A stretch of DNA of 64,000 nucleotides from Bacillota bacterium (GTDB lineage: Bacteria > Bacillota > UBA4882 > UBA8346): positions 20,860-84,859 of the forward strand of contig JAEZFP010000001.1 in NCBI GenBank assembly GCA_023417475.1. Direction: 5' to 3'. Below the pieces are notes generated by a model. It was not told the origin of the DNA, did no database searches, and saw only the letters and a program-made list of their open reading frames with translations. Position 1 is the first letter of the stretch. Every line of letters starts with the position of its first letter. A program made the translations under genes and the position numbers. Below are positions 9,290 through 17,314 of the stretch, one piece after another.

Positions 9290-9560
9290 ATAACTTCAAA
9301 ACGAACCGCAAAAATTCCAAACGACGGACTGGAACCGTGTTGAGGAACCGGACTGGCGGATCGAATTCCCCAAATTGGGTTTTCCGGAGGGGATATGTCG
9401 AATTATACCAGCCGAATTCCGTTCCGGGATCCCCGGATGTTCAATCTTGCCGGTGAAATTGGCTTCCGCGCTTCGGGTCCGGCGTATTCCGCCCCCGGAC
9501 CGGGCGCCGGGCGACGGGTGCCGGGCAACGGGTTTCCTGGAGTCTTTTGTCAACCGAGGG
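9290..9560. repeat. degenerate CCGGAAT/GGGATCC-rich intergenic repeat island
   Basis: The 550-base gap 9119-9669 has no convincing gene. From about 9290 to 9560 it is built of imperfect short palindromic units (ccggaat, ttccggg, atccccgg, gggcgccgggcgacgggtgccgggc). Similar islands occur at 24975-25260, 36985-37200 and 54595-54800. The 92-codon frame at 9395-9673 crossing it has repeat-driven Pro/Gly/Arg composition and is not counted as a gene. Confidence 0.5.
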
Positions 9561-9669
9561 CGGAAATTCCCGCCGGGAAAACACCGGCCGAAAACAAGGG
9601 ATTTGCGCCGGTCGCTGCGAACATTATTGGCAATGGGGATGAAAAGAATTCGAAGGAGGAAAGACTCCT

Positions 9670-10473
9670 GTGAGCAAAATGCAACGTTATATATGGTTGG
9701 GCCTGGCGCTGACGCTGACGACGGGCTACGCCATGGCGGCGGATAAATTGGGCCGGATCGAACCGGGGAGTTACCCCATGCGAGCGATCACCAACCACCT
9801 GCCGTGGTCCTATAAAAATTACAAGGTTTATTGGGAGGCTCTGCAAAAAGTGGAGTTGGAACTGGGCAACCAGGAACGCTTCCGGGACTTGCCCCAATTG
9901 AGCCTGAAACAACCCTTCACCGGGACGATCGTCTTGGGAGACGGCCAACAGCAATTCGGCGTGATCATCGATCTGGTCGGCGAAGAGAAACGGTTGTACA
10001 TCGATCGCGACGGCGACGGCAGTTTTCAAGGCGAGACCTGGCTACCGCTGCTGAACGAATGGTACGGCCTGCAGATTTACGAGGTTTACGGCCCGGAACC
10101 CTTTACGGTTCAGGTCACATATAAGGACGGCAGCAAACACCAGTTGGCGCTGCAGATTATGAGCAGCCTGCTCAACCGGCCCGGGGCGCAGTTTAAGGAG
10201 AAACCGTTCCTAAAGGTCGCGGTGACCAGTTGGTTCTTGTCCCGCATCAACGAGGACGGCGGCAAAAAGCTGGTCGCGGTGATTGACCGGAACAATAACG
10301 GCTGCTTCAACGATCCCGAGGACTATCTGTACTTTGACTATAACGACGACGGCCGGTTTGACGAGAAAGAATGGTTGCAGCGCAAACGCGGCGTCACCTT
10401 GCCGAACAAGCAGAAACTCACTGCCGACTGGTCGGTCTATCCCGACGTGTTGGTGATCGGAGGGAAAAAATAA
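9670..10473 (+). CDS. secreted EF-hand-like calcium-binding protein
   Basis: A 267-aa exported protein beginning GTG 9670 behind a ggagga site. Residues 1-23 are a signal peptide (YIWLGLALTLTTGYAMAA). Three acidic loops resemble EF-hand or dockerin calcium loops: DRDGDGSF, DRNNNGCFNDPED and DYNDDGRFDEKEW. Between them are beta-rich segments (FTGTIVLGDGQQQFGVIIDLVGEEKRLY). It shares one base with the following M16 peptidase gene, so co-translation and a joint role in the periplasm or at the surface are likely. No known enzyme fold is recognised. Confidence 0.65.
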   Translation: MSKMQRYIWLGLALTLTTGYAMAADKLGRIEPGSYPMRAITNHLPWSYKNYKVYWEALQKVELELGNQERFRDLPQLSLKQPFTGTIVLGDGQQQFGVIIDLVGEEKRLYIDRDGDGSFQGETWLPLLNEWYGLQIYEVYGPEPFTVQVTYKDGSKHQLALQIMSSLLNRPGAQFKEKPFLKVAVTSWFLSRINEDGGKKLVAVIDRNNNGCFNDPEDYLYFDYNDDGRFDEKEWLQRKRGVTLPNKQKLTADWSVYPDVLVIGGKK

Positions 10474-11741
10474 TGAGGAAAATGCGGCATCTGTTGGGGA
10501 TGGTCCTGGCCGGCCTGTTGTTATGCGCGCCGCTGACGGCGGCGGCTCCCTCCGGCGCGTTCACCACCGAGAAGCTGGCCAACGGGATCACCTTCAAATA
10601 CAAAGTGGTCAAAGACGAGCCGCTGGTGTCGATCAACGCGATCTTCCCGATCGGGTTTTATTACCAAGCGGTCAACGGCTTGCCCCATCTCCTGGAGCAT
10701 CTGGTCTTCCGGGGCGGCTCCGGCTACACGTTCAACGACATTGCGGCGGTGACCACCCACCAAGGCGGTTATTTCAACGGCTCCACCGATTTTTATCAGA
10801 CCAAATACAACTATATCGTCACCAAAGCCAACTTCGACGCGGCGCTGAAAATCTTCAACGGTTCGCTTTGGAAGACCGAGCTGACGCCCGAAAATGTCAA
10901 TTTTGAAAAAACCATCGTTACCCACGAGTTGGATATGAATTATATGTATTATCCGCAATACGCGCTTTTCCGTTCGGTTGCGCCGGAGATGCGTTACGCC
11001 CGGCAGACGGTGGAAGATATCACGCCGGAGATGGTTAAGGCCTATTACACCACCTTTTATCAGCCGGAAAAAGCGACCTATGTGATCAGCGGCGATTTTG
11101 ATCCCAAGGCGGTCAAAGCCGAGTTGGAGAAGCTCGCTAACGGTTACGGCCGGCGCGAAGCGGAGCCGCCGGTTGTCAAGGCGTTTGACCTGCCTGCCGG
11201 GGAACAGGTGGAGAGCCGGAACCTTTATCCGTATCAATACCAAATTGTCATGGCCTATCAATGGCAAAACCTTTCGGTGAAGGACCGGATGATGCTGTTG
11301 CTGATCACCTATGCGACCGGCGCCGAATTTAAAACCGATTACGAACAGAACCGTTATAAAATCTATCGCACCTTCTTCCGTACCATCAACGACCAAAGTT
11401 ATTTCGGCGTTTATTACCTGGAGCGGACCCAACCCTTCACTCCGGCGGCCTATGCGGCGGAGCGGGAGTTTATGGAGCAATACCGGCGGCAGTTTAAAAA
11501 GCTGGATTTTAAGGCTTGGGTGAAGCAGTTGTTTAAGGAAGTGGAGATGGAGAAGGCGCAGAGTCAGGAGTCGGCGGTTGACGCCGCCGCCTACGAAGTG
11601 GGCGAGCTGCATCCGGAGAGCATCTCCGACGCCGATCTGGCCGTTTTAAAAAAGCTGACTGCGAAAGATCTGGCGAAGTTTATCGACACGTACCTGTCGC
11701 AACCGCCCACCACGTGGTATTTGGTTAAAACCACCAAATAG
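10473..11741 (+). CDS. M16 family zinc metallopeptidase, catalytically competent
   Basis: A 422-aa exported protease. The inverted zinc motif HLLEH is at residues 72-76 and the third zinc ligand fits Glu152 in TIVTHELDMN, 77 residues on, the spacing seen in active M16 enzymes. Signal peptide at residues 1-24 (LLGMVLAGLLLCAPLTAAA). ATG 10473 overlaps the stop of the EF-hand gene by one base. A second, motif-less M16-like protein follows at 11830, a pairing typical of M16B enzymes that work as an active/inactive dimer on peptides in the periplasm. Confidence 0.88.
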   Translation: MRKMRHLLGMVLAGLLLCAPLTAAAPSGAFTTEKLANGITFKYKVVKDEPLVSINAIFPIGFYYQAVNGLPHLLEHLVFRGGSGYTFNDIAAVTTHQGGYFNGSTDFYQTKYNYIVTKANFDAALKIFNGSLWKTELTPENVNFEKTIVTHELDMNYMYYPQYALFRSVAPEMRYARQTVEDITPEMVKAYYTTFYQPEKATYVISGDFDPKAVKAELEKLANGYGRREAEPPVVKAFDLPAGEQVESRNLYPYQYQIVMAYQWQNLSVKDRMMLLLITYATGAEFKTDYEQNRYKIYRTFFRTINDQSYFGVYYLERTQPFTPAAYAAEREFMEQYRRQFKKLDFKAWVKQLFKEVEMEKAQSQESAVDAAAYEVGELHPESISDADLAVLKKLTAKDLAKFIDTYLSQPPTTWYLVKTTK

Positions 11742-11829
11742 CCCTTGGCGCCGCCGGGCAGGCCGCAATGCGCCCGGACGGAACGCAAAACGCGCGGTTC
11801 AAAGTATTTCGAAGTTGGAGGGGCGTCTG

Positions 11830-13113
11830 GTGAATAAGAAACAGCGGTTTTTATGGATTGCGGTAATAGCGGTTGTCCTGACTACGTTTGTCCCGGTTTG
11901 GGCGGCGGAGGAAACGTCCCGGATTGAACGGGCCACGGTCAGCGGCATGACCATTTTGTTGCAAAAAACGGCATCGGAGATTGTCGAGACCACCTTGTTG
12001 CTGAAGTCGGGCAGCGGGTTGGATCCCGCGGGCCGGCACGGCGTCGCCGAGGTGATGAATTGGTTGGTTTTACTCCGGTTAAACTCCGGCGACCAGCGTT
12101 TTAACGCGTCGGTCGAAACCTATCCCGACTATACGTTGATTCGCTTCCGGTCCACCGCCCGGAATACCGACGCGGTACTGACCGTGGTCAAGGAGTTACT
12201 CAGTTATCCCTTGTATCATTACGATATGATCATCGATCTCAAAGGCTTCCTGGCCAGCGAAGTCAAAGGGAGCGCCGGAATTCAAAAAAGCTACTCCGAC
12301 TTCAGTCGCGAGTTTTACGGTGAGGATCACCCCTATAATAACGCGTTAGATTCCGAAGCGGTTTTAAAGATCACGGGCATGGACGTTTATCAATGGTACC
12401 GGACCACGTATCAGCCGGGGAACGCCCTGCTTTCAATCTCCGGCGGTTACCGGAAAAACGTCAGCGATATTGAAAAATTTTACGCCGGCATGCGGACGCA
12501 GTCGGTCGACCACCGTTTGCTCGTCAACGAGGCGACGATCGCCAAGACCCGGCGGGTCGACCGGGTCGACCCCAACAGCCGGGTCTCCTCGGTTGTGGTC
12601 GGTTATCCGGCGCCCCGGATCCAATCGCCCGATTTTCCGGCCTTCCGGATGATCACTTATTATTTGAGCGAATATATGCATTACTTTGAGGAACTACGGG
12701 TCAAACAGGGATTATTTTATACCGGCGACGCCTATTATAACTACCTCGAAAAACCGAACGCGCCCAATCTGGCGTTCTACACCTTCACCCATCCCACGAT
12801 GTTGGGAAAGGTCGAGACCGAAACCGTCAAGGTGGTCCAGGATCTCGTCGCCAACGGGATTTCCCGGGAAGTATTGGCCAAAATCATCACCGCCATCAAA
12901 GCGGAGAATGAAGCCCGTAAAAAAGACGGCCGCGGTTTGGCCTACCGGAACCTATTGAGTTTTTACCTCCAAACCCAACTGGTCTACGACGACAAGCTCC
13001 TGCCCAAGCTGGAGCAGGTGACCCCCGAGGACGTCAAGCGGGTTGCCGCCAAGTATTTTCAGAACTACATCCGGGTCGCCTACACCCCGGAAACGCTGGA
13101 ACCCAATTTTTAA
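11830..13113 (+). CDS. M16 family peptidase-like protein lacking the zinc motif
   Basis: A 427-aa exported homologue of the preceding protease. The GTG start is set by a ggagggg site. After a signal peptide (FLWIAVIAVVLTTFVPVWAA), the place of HxxEH reads HGVAEVMNW, so two of the three key residues are gone and the protein should not cleave peptides alone. The second M16 half is recognisable (GYPAPRIQSPDFPAFRMITYYLSEYM). Known M16B heterodimers combine one active and one substrate-binding inactive subunit; this pair fits that model. 88 bases separate the two genes. Confidence 0.8.
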   Translation: MNKKQRFLWIAVIAVVLTTFVPVWAAEETSRIERATVSGMTILLQKTASEIVETTLLLKSGSGLDPAGRHGVAEVMNWLVLLRLNSGDQRFNASVETYPDYTLIRFRSTARNTDAVLTVVKELLSYPLYHYDMIIDLKGFLASEVKGSAGIQKSYSDFSREFYGEDHPYNNALDSEAVLKITGMDVYQWYRTTYQPGNALLSISGGYRKNVSDIEKFYAGMRTQSVDHRLLVNEATIAKTRRVDRVDPNSRVSSVVVGYPAPRIQSPDFPAFRMITYYLSEYMHYFEELRVKQGLFYTGDAYYNYLEKPNAPNLAFYTFTHPTMLGKVETETVKVVQDLVANGISREVLAKIITAIKAENEARKKDGRGLAYRNLLSFYLQTQLVYDDKLLPKLEQVTPEDVKRVAAKYFQNYIRVAYTPETLEPNF

Positions 13114-13115
13114 CG

Positions 13116-13147
13116 CGAAGCTCTCCCCGGACCGGGGGGAGCTTTTT
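13116..13147 (+). terminator. rho-independent terminator after the M16 operon
   Basis: agctctccccggaccggggggagct followed by a T run; GC-rich stem directly after the stop of the second M16 gene. Confidence 0.85.
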
Positions 13148-13237
13148 TGATCAAAAAAGGGGCGGCTACGTTCCGAATGACACGGATTTCCCGCTTTGAC
13201 GGGGGAAATAAAAAATAATAAACTTCAAAGAAAGTCG

Positions 13238-13268
13238 TTGACAAGAGAATATTAACTATGTTAATATT
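13238..13268 (+). promoter_or_regulatory. promoter with overlapping palindromic operator for the MarR gene
   Basis: TTGACA (13238-13243) and a -10-like TAATAT (13262-13267), 18-base spacer. The spacer and -10 are covered by a perfect palindrome, AATATTAAC-tat-GTTAATATT (13248-13268). A bound MarR dimer would block RNA polymerase, implying autorepression. A near copy lies at 13858-13871. Confidence 0.7.
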
Positions 13269-13298
13269 TACTCAGGTTTTAATAAAGGAGTTGTCGCA

Positions 13299-13841
13299 GT
13301 GAGTAATCATACGTTAGAACGGGCTTCGAAATTATTTTGTCAAGCGATCAGTTTTCGGGTGCTCCGTCCGGCTTTGGAGAAACTGGCCAAAGATGAGCTG
13401 ACTGAGGTGCAACTCTCCTGTCTGCGCTACGCTTACTTACATATCGACCCTTCGGTCGGCGAAATCGCCGAGGGTTTGGGGATCAGTAACGCCGCCAGCG
13501 CCAAATTGATTGATCGCTTGGTGAAGAAGCACTTCTTAACGCGGGAGGAAGATCCGGTCGACCGCCGGGTGCTCAAGATCAAACTGACCGACACCAGCCG
13601 CGGTTTGCTGGAAGAGATCAACCGGATCGAATCGGAGCAATTTCAACGGATCTTTAACAAGATGAGCCCCGAAGACCGGCAAGCCTTTCAATCGGGATTG
13701 GCCGCTTTCCTGGCCGCTTCCCTGACGAAACCGGAAGAGATCGACGAGATCTGCCTCCGCTGCGGTTGGAGCCATGAACTCGAATGTTTCGGCAATCAAC
13801 TTTACCGCAAAATGACCGGTAAAGACCGGGATCAAGTGTAA
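13299..13841 (+). CDS. MarR family regulator with a C-terminal Cys/His cluster
   Basis: A 180-aa winged-helix repressor; GTG start after aaaggag. The helix-turn-helix/wing region is at about residues 50-100 (VGEIAEGLGISNAASAKLIDRLVKKHFLTREEDPVDRRVLKIKLT, with the canonical DxR wing). The C-terminal helix carries Cys152-x2-Cys155-x3-His159-x3-Cys163, absent from ordinary MarR proteins and suited to bind a metal or sense oxidants. An operator-like palindrome covers its own promoter and a similar site stands before the desulfoferrodoxin gene, so it probably controls the oxidative-defence genes downstream. Confidence 0.85.
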   Translation: MSNHTLERASKLFCQAISFRVLRPALEKLAKDELTEVQLSCLRYAYLHIDPSVGEIAEGLGISNAASAKLIDRLVKKHFLTREEDPVDRRVLKIKLTDTSRGLLEEINRIESEQFQRIFNKMSPEDRQAFQSGLAAFLAASLTKPEEIDEICLRCGWSHELECFGNQLYRKMTGKDRDQV

Positions 13842-13857
13842 TTTGATCGACGACACA

Positions 13858-13871
13858 GTTAACTATGTTTA
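13858..13871 (+). promoter_or_regulatory. second MarR operator-like site upstream of desulfoferrodoxin
   Basis: GTTAACTATGTTTA matches the core of the 13248-13268 palindrome with one change. It lies between the MarR stop and the desulfoferrodoxin gene, in a 190-base AT-rich spacer that should hold that gene's promoter. Confidence 0.5.
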
Positions 13872-14034
13872 TTTTCAACCCGGAAAAGTTTTTTGAATAT
13901 TTTTGCGGGAACGACAATCAATAAAGACCGGGAATGTCGGAACGGTTGCGCTTACGAAGCGAAACGTTTGTTTTCCGGAATAATATTGGGGTCGAAACAA
14001 TAAAATAAAAAACGTTTGAAAGGGGATTTTTAAA

Positions 14035-14409
14035 ATGACAAAATTATCGGAGATTTATAAGTGTGCGGTCTGCGGCAACATCGTCGAAGTGGTCCACGCG
14101 TCCGGCGGGACGTTGGTCTGCTGTGGTCAGCCCATGAACAAGGTGGAGGAAAATACCGTCGAGGCTTCCCACGAAAAACATATCCCGGTCATCACCAAAG
14201 TCGATGGCGGCTATGAAGTGAAGGTCGGCAGCGTGGCCCATCCGATGGAAGAGAAACATTATATCGAATGGATCGAGTTGAGCGCCGGCGATCAAAAGTT
14301 CCGCAAATATTTGAAACCGGGCGAAGCCCCGGAAGCGTTTTTCGCCACCGACGCCACGACGGTGTCCGCCCGCGAATATTGCAATATTCACGGTCTTTGG
14401 AAAGCATAA
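14035..14409 (+). CDS. dfx: desulfoferrodoxin (superoxide reductase)
   Basis: A 124-aa two-iron superoxide reductase that reduces superoxide to hydrogen peroxide without making oxygen, taking electrons from rubredoxin. The N-terminal desulforedoxin centre has all four cysteines (Cys10, Cys13, Cys29, Cys30). The catalytic Fe(His)4Cys centre is complete: His49, His69, His75, Cys116 and His119, with Glu47 beside the open site. It is a standard full-length enzyme. It precedes ferritin by ~55 bases, a common oxidative-defence pair of anaerobes. Confidence 0.96.
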   Translation: MTKLSEIYKCAVCGNIVEVVHASGGTLVCCGQPMNKVEENTVEASHEKHIPVITKVDGGYEVKVGSVAHPMEEKHYIEWIELSAGDQKFRKYLKPGEAPEAFFATDATTVSAREYCNIHGLWKA

Positions 14410-14465
14410 TCGAATATTACCATTGGAATTAATCAACAAGTTTTCAACAAAGGAAGGTGTTAATT

Positions 14466-14954
14466 ATGGTTGGTCACAAAATTATTGAAGCATTTAATAC
14501 CCAAATCAAACTCGAATTGGAGTCGGCATATATTTACCTGGCGATGGCCGCTTACTTCCATGATCAAAATCTCGACGGAATGGCCCAATGGATGCGGGTG
14601 CAAGCGCAGGAAGAACAGACCCACGCCATGAAGTTCTTCGACCATCTCGTGAGCCGGGGCGCCCGGGTTGAACTCCAGGCGATCAGCCAACCCCAAACCA
14701 GTTGGAACTCGCCGCTGGAAGTTTTTGAAGAAGCGTATCGCCATGAAGTGTTTGTCACCGGCAAAATCAACGGGTTGGTTAAATTAGCCACCGCCGAGGA
14801 CGATTATCCGGCACTCGCCCTGTTGCAATGGTTCGTCACCGAACAAGTGGAGGAAGAAGCTTCCACCTTGAAAGTGGCTCAACAGTTGAAGCTGTTGGGC
14901 AGTTCCGGTTCGGGGCTGGTCATGTTCGACCGCCAATTGGGCAAACGGGAATAA
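14466..14954 (+). CDS. ftn: ferritin (iron storage)
   Basis: A 162-aa ferritin of the bacterial non-heme type. Four-helix-bundle and ferroxidase-site residues are present: Glu in KLELESAYIYLAMA, EEQTHAMKFFDHL (Glu/His pair) and the later acidic WFVTEQVEEEAS. The ATG at 14466 follows aaggaagg. Cytosolic 24-mer that oxidises and stores Fe2+, consuming peroxide made by the neighbouring superoxide reductase. Confidence 0.95.
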   Translation: MVGHKIIEAFNTQIKLELESAYIYLAMAAYFHDQNLDGMAQWMRVQAQEEQTHAMKFFDHLVSRGARVELQAISQPQTSWNSPLEVFEEAYRHEVFVTGKINGLVKLATAEDDYPALALLQWFVTEQVEEEASTLKVAQQLKLLGSSGSGLVMFDRQLGKRE

Positions 14955-14959
14955 GAACG

Positions 14960-15005
14960 GCGCATAAAGAAAGAGACAGCATCCGCTGTCTCTTTCTTTA
15001 TGCGC
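14960..15005. terminator. very long perfect hairpin after ferritin
   Basis: Twenty-one-base arms (gcgcataaagaaagagacagc and its complement) around a 4-base loop atcc. The T-rich descending arm allows termination. The arm length is unusual for an ordinary terminator. Confidence 0.8.
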
Positions 15006-15123
15006 CTTGGCAAAAACGGACCGGAACCGGACGGGGAAACAAAGCTTTAATCCCGCTTGCAAGCTTTGGCTCGGAGGAATATGATAAAAAGGGAATACCG
15101 CCAGAAGGAAGGAGTTGGCTTAT

Positions 15124-15993
15124 TTGCGGAACGTCAGTCCAGAACGGCCGTGTTGGTGCGGGAGCGGCCAACCGTATCAGCAATGCCACCAAACGATCGA
15201 GCGCCGGGCCGCGGAGTTGCAACAACAAGGTTATTGGATTCCCAACCGACGGCTGATCAAAACCGCGGCGCAGCTTGAGGGGATCCGGCGCAGCGGCCGG
15301 TTGACCACGGAGATTCTCGACAAGGTCGGCGCCTTGGTGGAGCCGGGCGTGAGCACCGCGGCCATTGATACGTTTGTCCATCAATATACTTTGGCGCACG
15401 GCGCATACCCGGCGCCGTTACATTATAAAGGATTTCCCAAAAGCGTCTGCACGTCGTTAAATCAAGTGATCTGCCACGGCATCCCGCGCCCCGACGAGGT
15501 ATTGCGCGAGGGAGACATCATCAATATCGATGTGACCACCATCCTGGACGGGTTTTATGCCGATGCCAGCCGGATGTATCTGGTCGGCAAGGTTAGCCCG
15601 GCAGCGGCCAAACTGGTCCGGGTGGCCCGGGAGTGCCTGCGGGTCGGGGTCGATCAAGTGAAGCCGTTCGCCTCCTTAAACGCCATTGGCAACGCCATTG
15701 AGCCGTTGGCCCGGTTGCACGGGTACGCGGTGGTCCGGGAATTGGGCGGGCATGGCACCGGCGTGGCGTTCCACGAGCCGTTACACGTGGACCATTTTGT
15801 TAAAGCGGGCAAGGGTTACCTGCTCCTGCCGGGGATGGTCTTTACCGTCGAACCGATGATCAATGCCGGCGGCCCGGAGTGCCGGACCTTAAATGACAAT
15901 TGGACTGTGGTGACTCAGGACGGTTCCCTCTCGGCCCAGTGGGAGCAGACGGTTGCGGTAACCGGCGACGGAGTGGAGATTTTAGCGGGCTGA
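15124..15993 (+). CDS. map: methionine aminopeptidase with N-terminal SEC-C motif
   Basis: A 289-aa type I methionine aminopeptidase that removes the initiator methionine from new proteins. The five metal ligands are visible in IINIDVTT, FYADASR, GGHGTG, FTVEPM and WEQTVAV. Residues ~8-22 form a SEC-C zinc motif (CWCGSGQPYQQCH), found in the longer MetAPs that dock on ribosome/SecA-related partners. TTG 15124 is preferred because the aaggaaggag site lies 9 bases before it; the TTG at 15115 abuts the site. Confidence 0.92.
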   Translation: MRNVSPERPCWCGSGQPYQQCHQTIERRAAELQQQGYWIPNRRLIKTAAQLEGIRRSGRLTTEILDKVGALVEPGVSTAAIDTFVHQYTLAHGAYPAPLHYKGFPKSVCTSLNQVICHGIPRPDEVLREGDIINIDVTTILDGFYADASRMYLVGKVSPAAAKLVRVARECLRVGVDQVKPFASLNAIGNAIEPLARLHGYAVVRELGGHGTGVAFHEPLHVDHFVKAGKGYLLLPGMVFTVEPMINAGGPECRTLNDNWTVVTQDGSLSAQWEQTVAVTGDGVEILAG

Positions 15994-16168
15994 GGATAAC
16001 GTTTCCCGCGGGAGACGAAAATTTTGAAAGGAAAACGTGCGCCGATCCCGAATTATCATCGGCAGGAATATTGTGTAACATATTGGCATCGTGGCGCGGT
16101 TTGGCGAGTGGACGTCCGCAGGGACTGATGTCATATGGGTGGAACCATTTTAATGAGGAGGCGCGCGG

Positions 16169-17260
16169 ATGGAACGCAGTTTGGCGCTGTTGGCGGAGTT
16201 GGTCAATATTGATTCGGGGACGGGCGATGCCGAAGGGTTGGCAAAGGTCGGCGCGGTTTTGCGGCGGGAGACGGCCGCTTTGAAGATGAACTTTGTCAAG
16301 GCGACCGCCAAAGACGGTTCGGAACATTTTGTGGCGCAACGGGGCAGTGGTCCGCGACTATTGCTGGTGGCGCATGTGGATACGGTTTTTGCCAAAGGGA
16401 CGGCGGCCCGGTGGGGTTTTAGCGCCGCGGGGGATATTGCCCGCGGTCCGGGGGTTTCGGACTGCAAATCGGGAGTGGTCACAATCTTGGGAGCTTTGGC
16501 TCAGTTGGACGCGGCCGGTTGGCCGGAACGGGAGATCATCTGTTTCTTCAACTCCGACGAGGAGATCAGTTCGCCGGGGTCGCGGGAGCTCCTGACCCGG
16601 TTGGCGCAGGACGCGGCGGCGGTGATCGTGGTGGAGCCGGCGGAAGGAGAGACCTTGACGGTAGCCCGGAAGGGAATCGGCCGGTTTACCATCAAAGTGC
16701 TGGGGCAGGCGGCGCATTCGGGCACCAATTATCAGGACGGCAGTAACGCCATTGTCGAACTGGCCCATAAGATTCTGGCGGTGCAAAATCTGACCGACCT
16801 GGCGGCGGGGGTGACCCTCAATGTCGGCGTGGTGGCGGGCGGCCAACGGCCCAATATCGTTCCCGATCTGGCGACGGTTGAGATTGATCTACGGTTGGTC
16901 CGGCCGGGACAGGAAGAACGGGTGACCGAAGGGTTGAAACGGATTACCCTCGAATGTCAGGTCCCCGGGACCAAAGCCAAGTTGAGCGGCGGAATTACCC
17001 GTCCGCCGCTACCGTCCAACCCGGGAACGCTGGATTTGTACGAAAAGTTCCGGGTTGCCGCGGACCGGCTAGGGTTCGAACTCGGCAGCGCGGAGTCGGG
17101 CGGCGGTTCCGACGCCAACCTGGTGGCGCCGTTGGGAGTGCCGGTGATTGACGGGGTCGGTCCGATCGGGGGCGGTCACCATTCGGACCAGGAGTACCTG
17201 GAGATTCCCAGTCTATACCGGCGGATCGATCTGTTGGCGGAGTTTCTGAAAGATTTTTAA
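16169..17260 (+). CDS. M20 family zinc peptidase (carboxypeptidase G2/ArgE/DapE-like)
   Basis: A 363-aa cytosolic metallopeptidase. The di-zinc site reads HVDTVF, SDCKSGVV (bridging Asp), DEEISSPGS (catalytic Glu pair), VVEPA and the final GGGHHSDQEYLEI. The central dimerisation lid begins near AHSGTNYQDGSNAIVELAHKI. Closest in character to the carboxypeptidase G2 branch, which releases C-terminal Glu or similar from N-acyl amino acids; the true substrate cannot be read. It stands alone, with a terminator downstream. Confidence 0.87.
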   Translation: MERSLALLAELVNIDSGTGDAEGLAKVGAVLRRETAALKMNFVKATAKDGSEHFVAQRGSGPRLLLVAHVDTVFAKGTAARWGFSAAGDIARGPGVSDCKSGVVTILGALAQLDAAGWPEREIICFFNSDEEISSPGSRELLTRLAQDAAAVIVVEPAEGETLTVARKGIGRFTIKVLGQAAHSGTNYQDGSNAIVELAHKILAVQNLTDLAAGVTLNVGVVAGGQRPNIVPDLATVEIDLRLVRPGQEERVTEGLKRITLECQVPGTKAKLSGGITRPPLPSNPGTLDLYEKFRVAADRLGFELGSAESGGGSDANLVAPLGVPVIDGVGPIGGGHHSDQEYLEIPSLYRRIDLLAEFLKDF

Positions 17261-17286
17261 TGGGCCGGCCTAACCAATTGATGGCG

Positions 17287-17314
17287 CGCGGAGGGGAACA
17301 ACCTCCGCGTTTTT
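17287..17314. terminator. terminator between the convergent M20 and histidine kinase genes
   Basis: cgcggagg stem, 7-base loop, cctccgcg, then T5. The stop codon of the minus-strand kinase gene lies in the T tail. Confidence 0.8.

Noticed and set aside
9395..9673. 92-codon frame before the EF-hand gene
   Set aside because: Composition is driven by the CCGGAAT island and it overlaps the EF-hand start.
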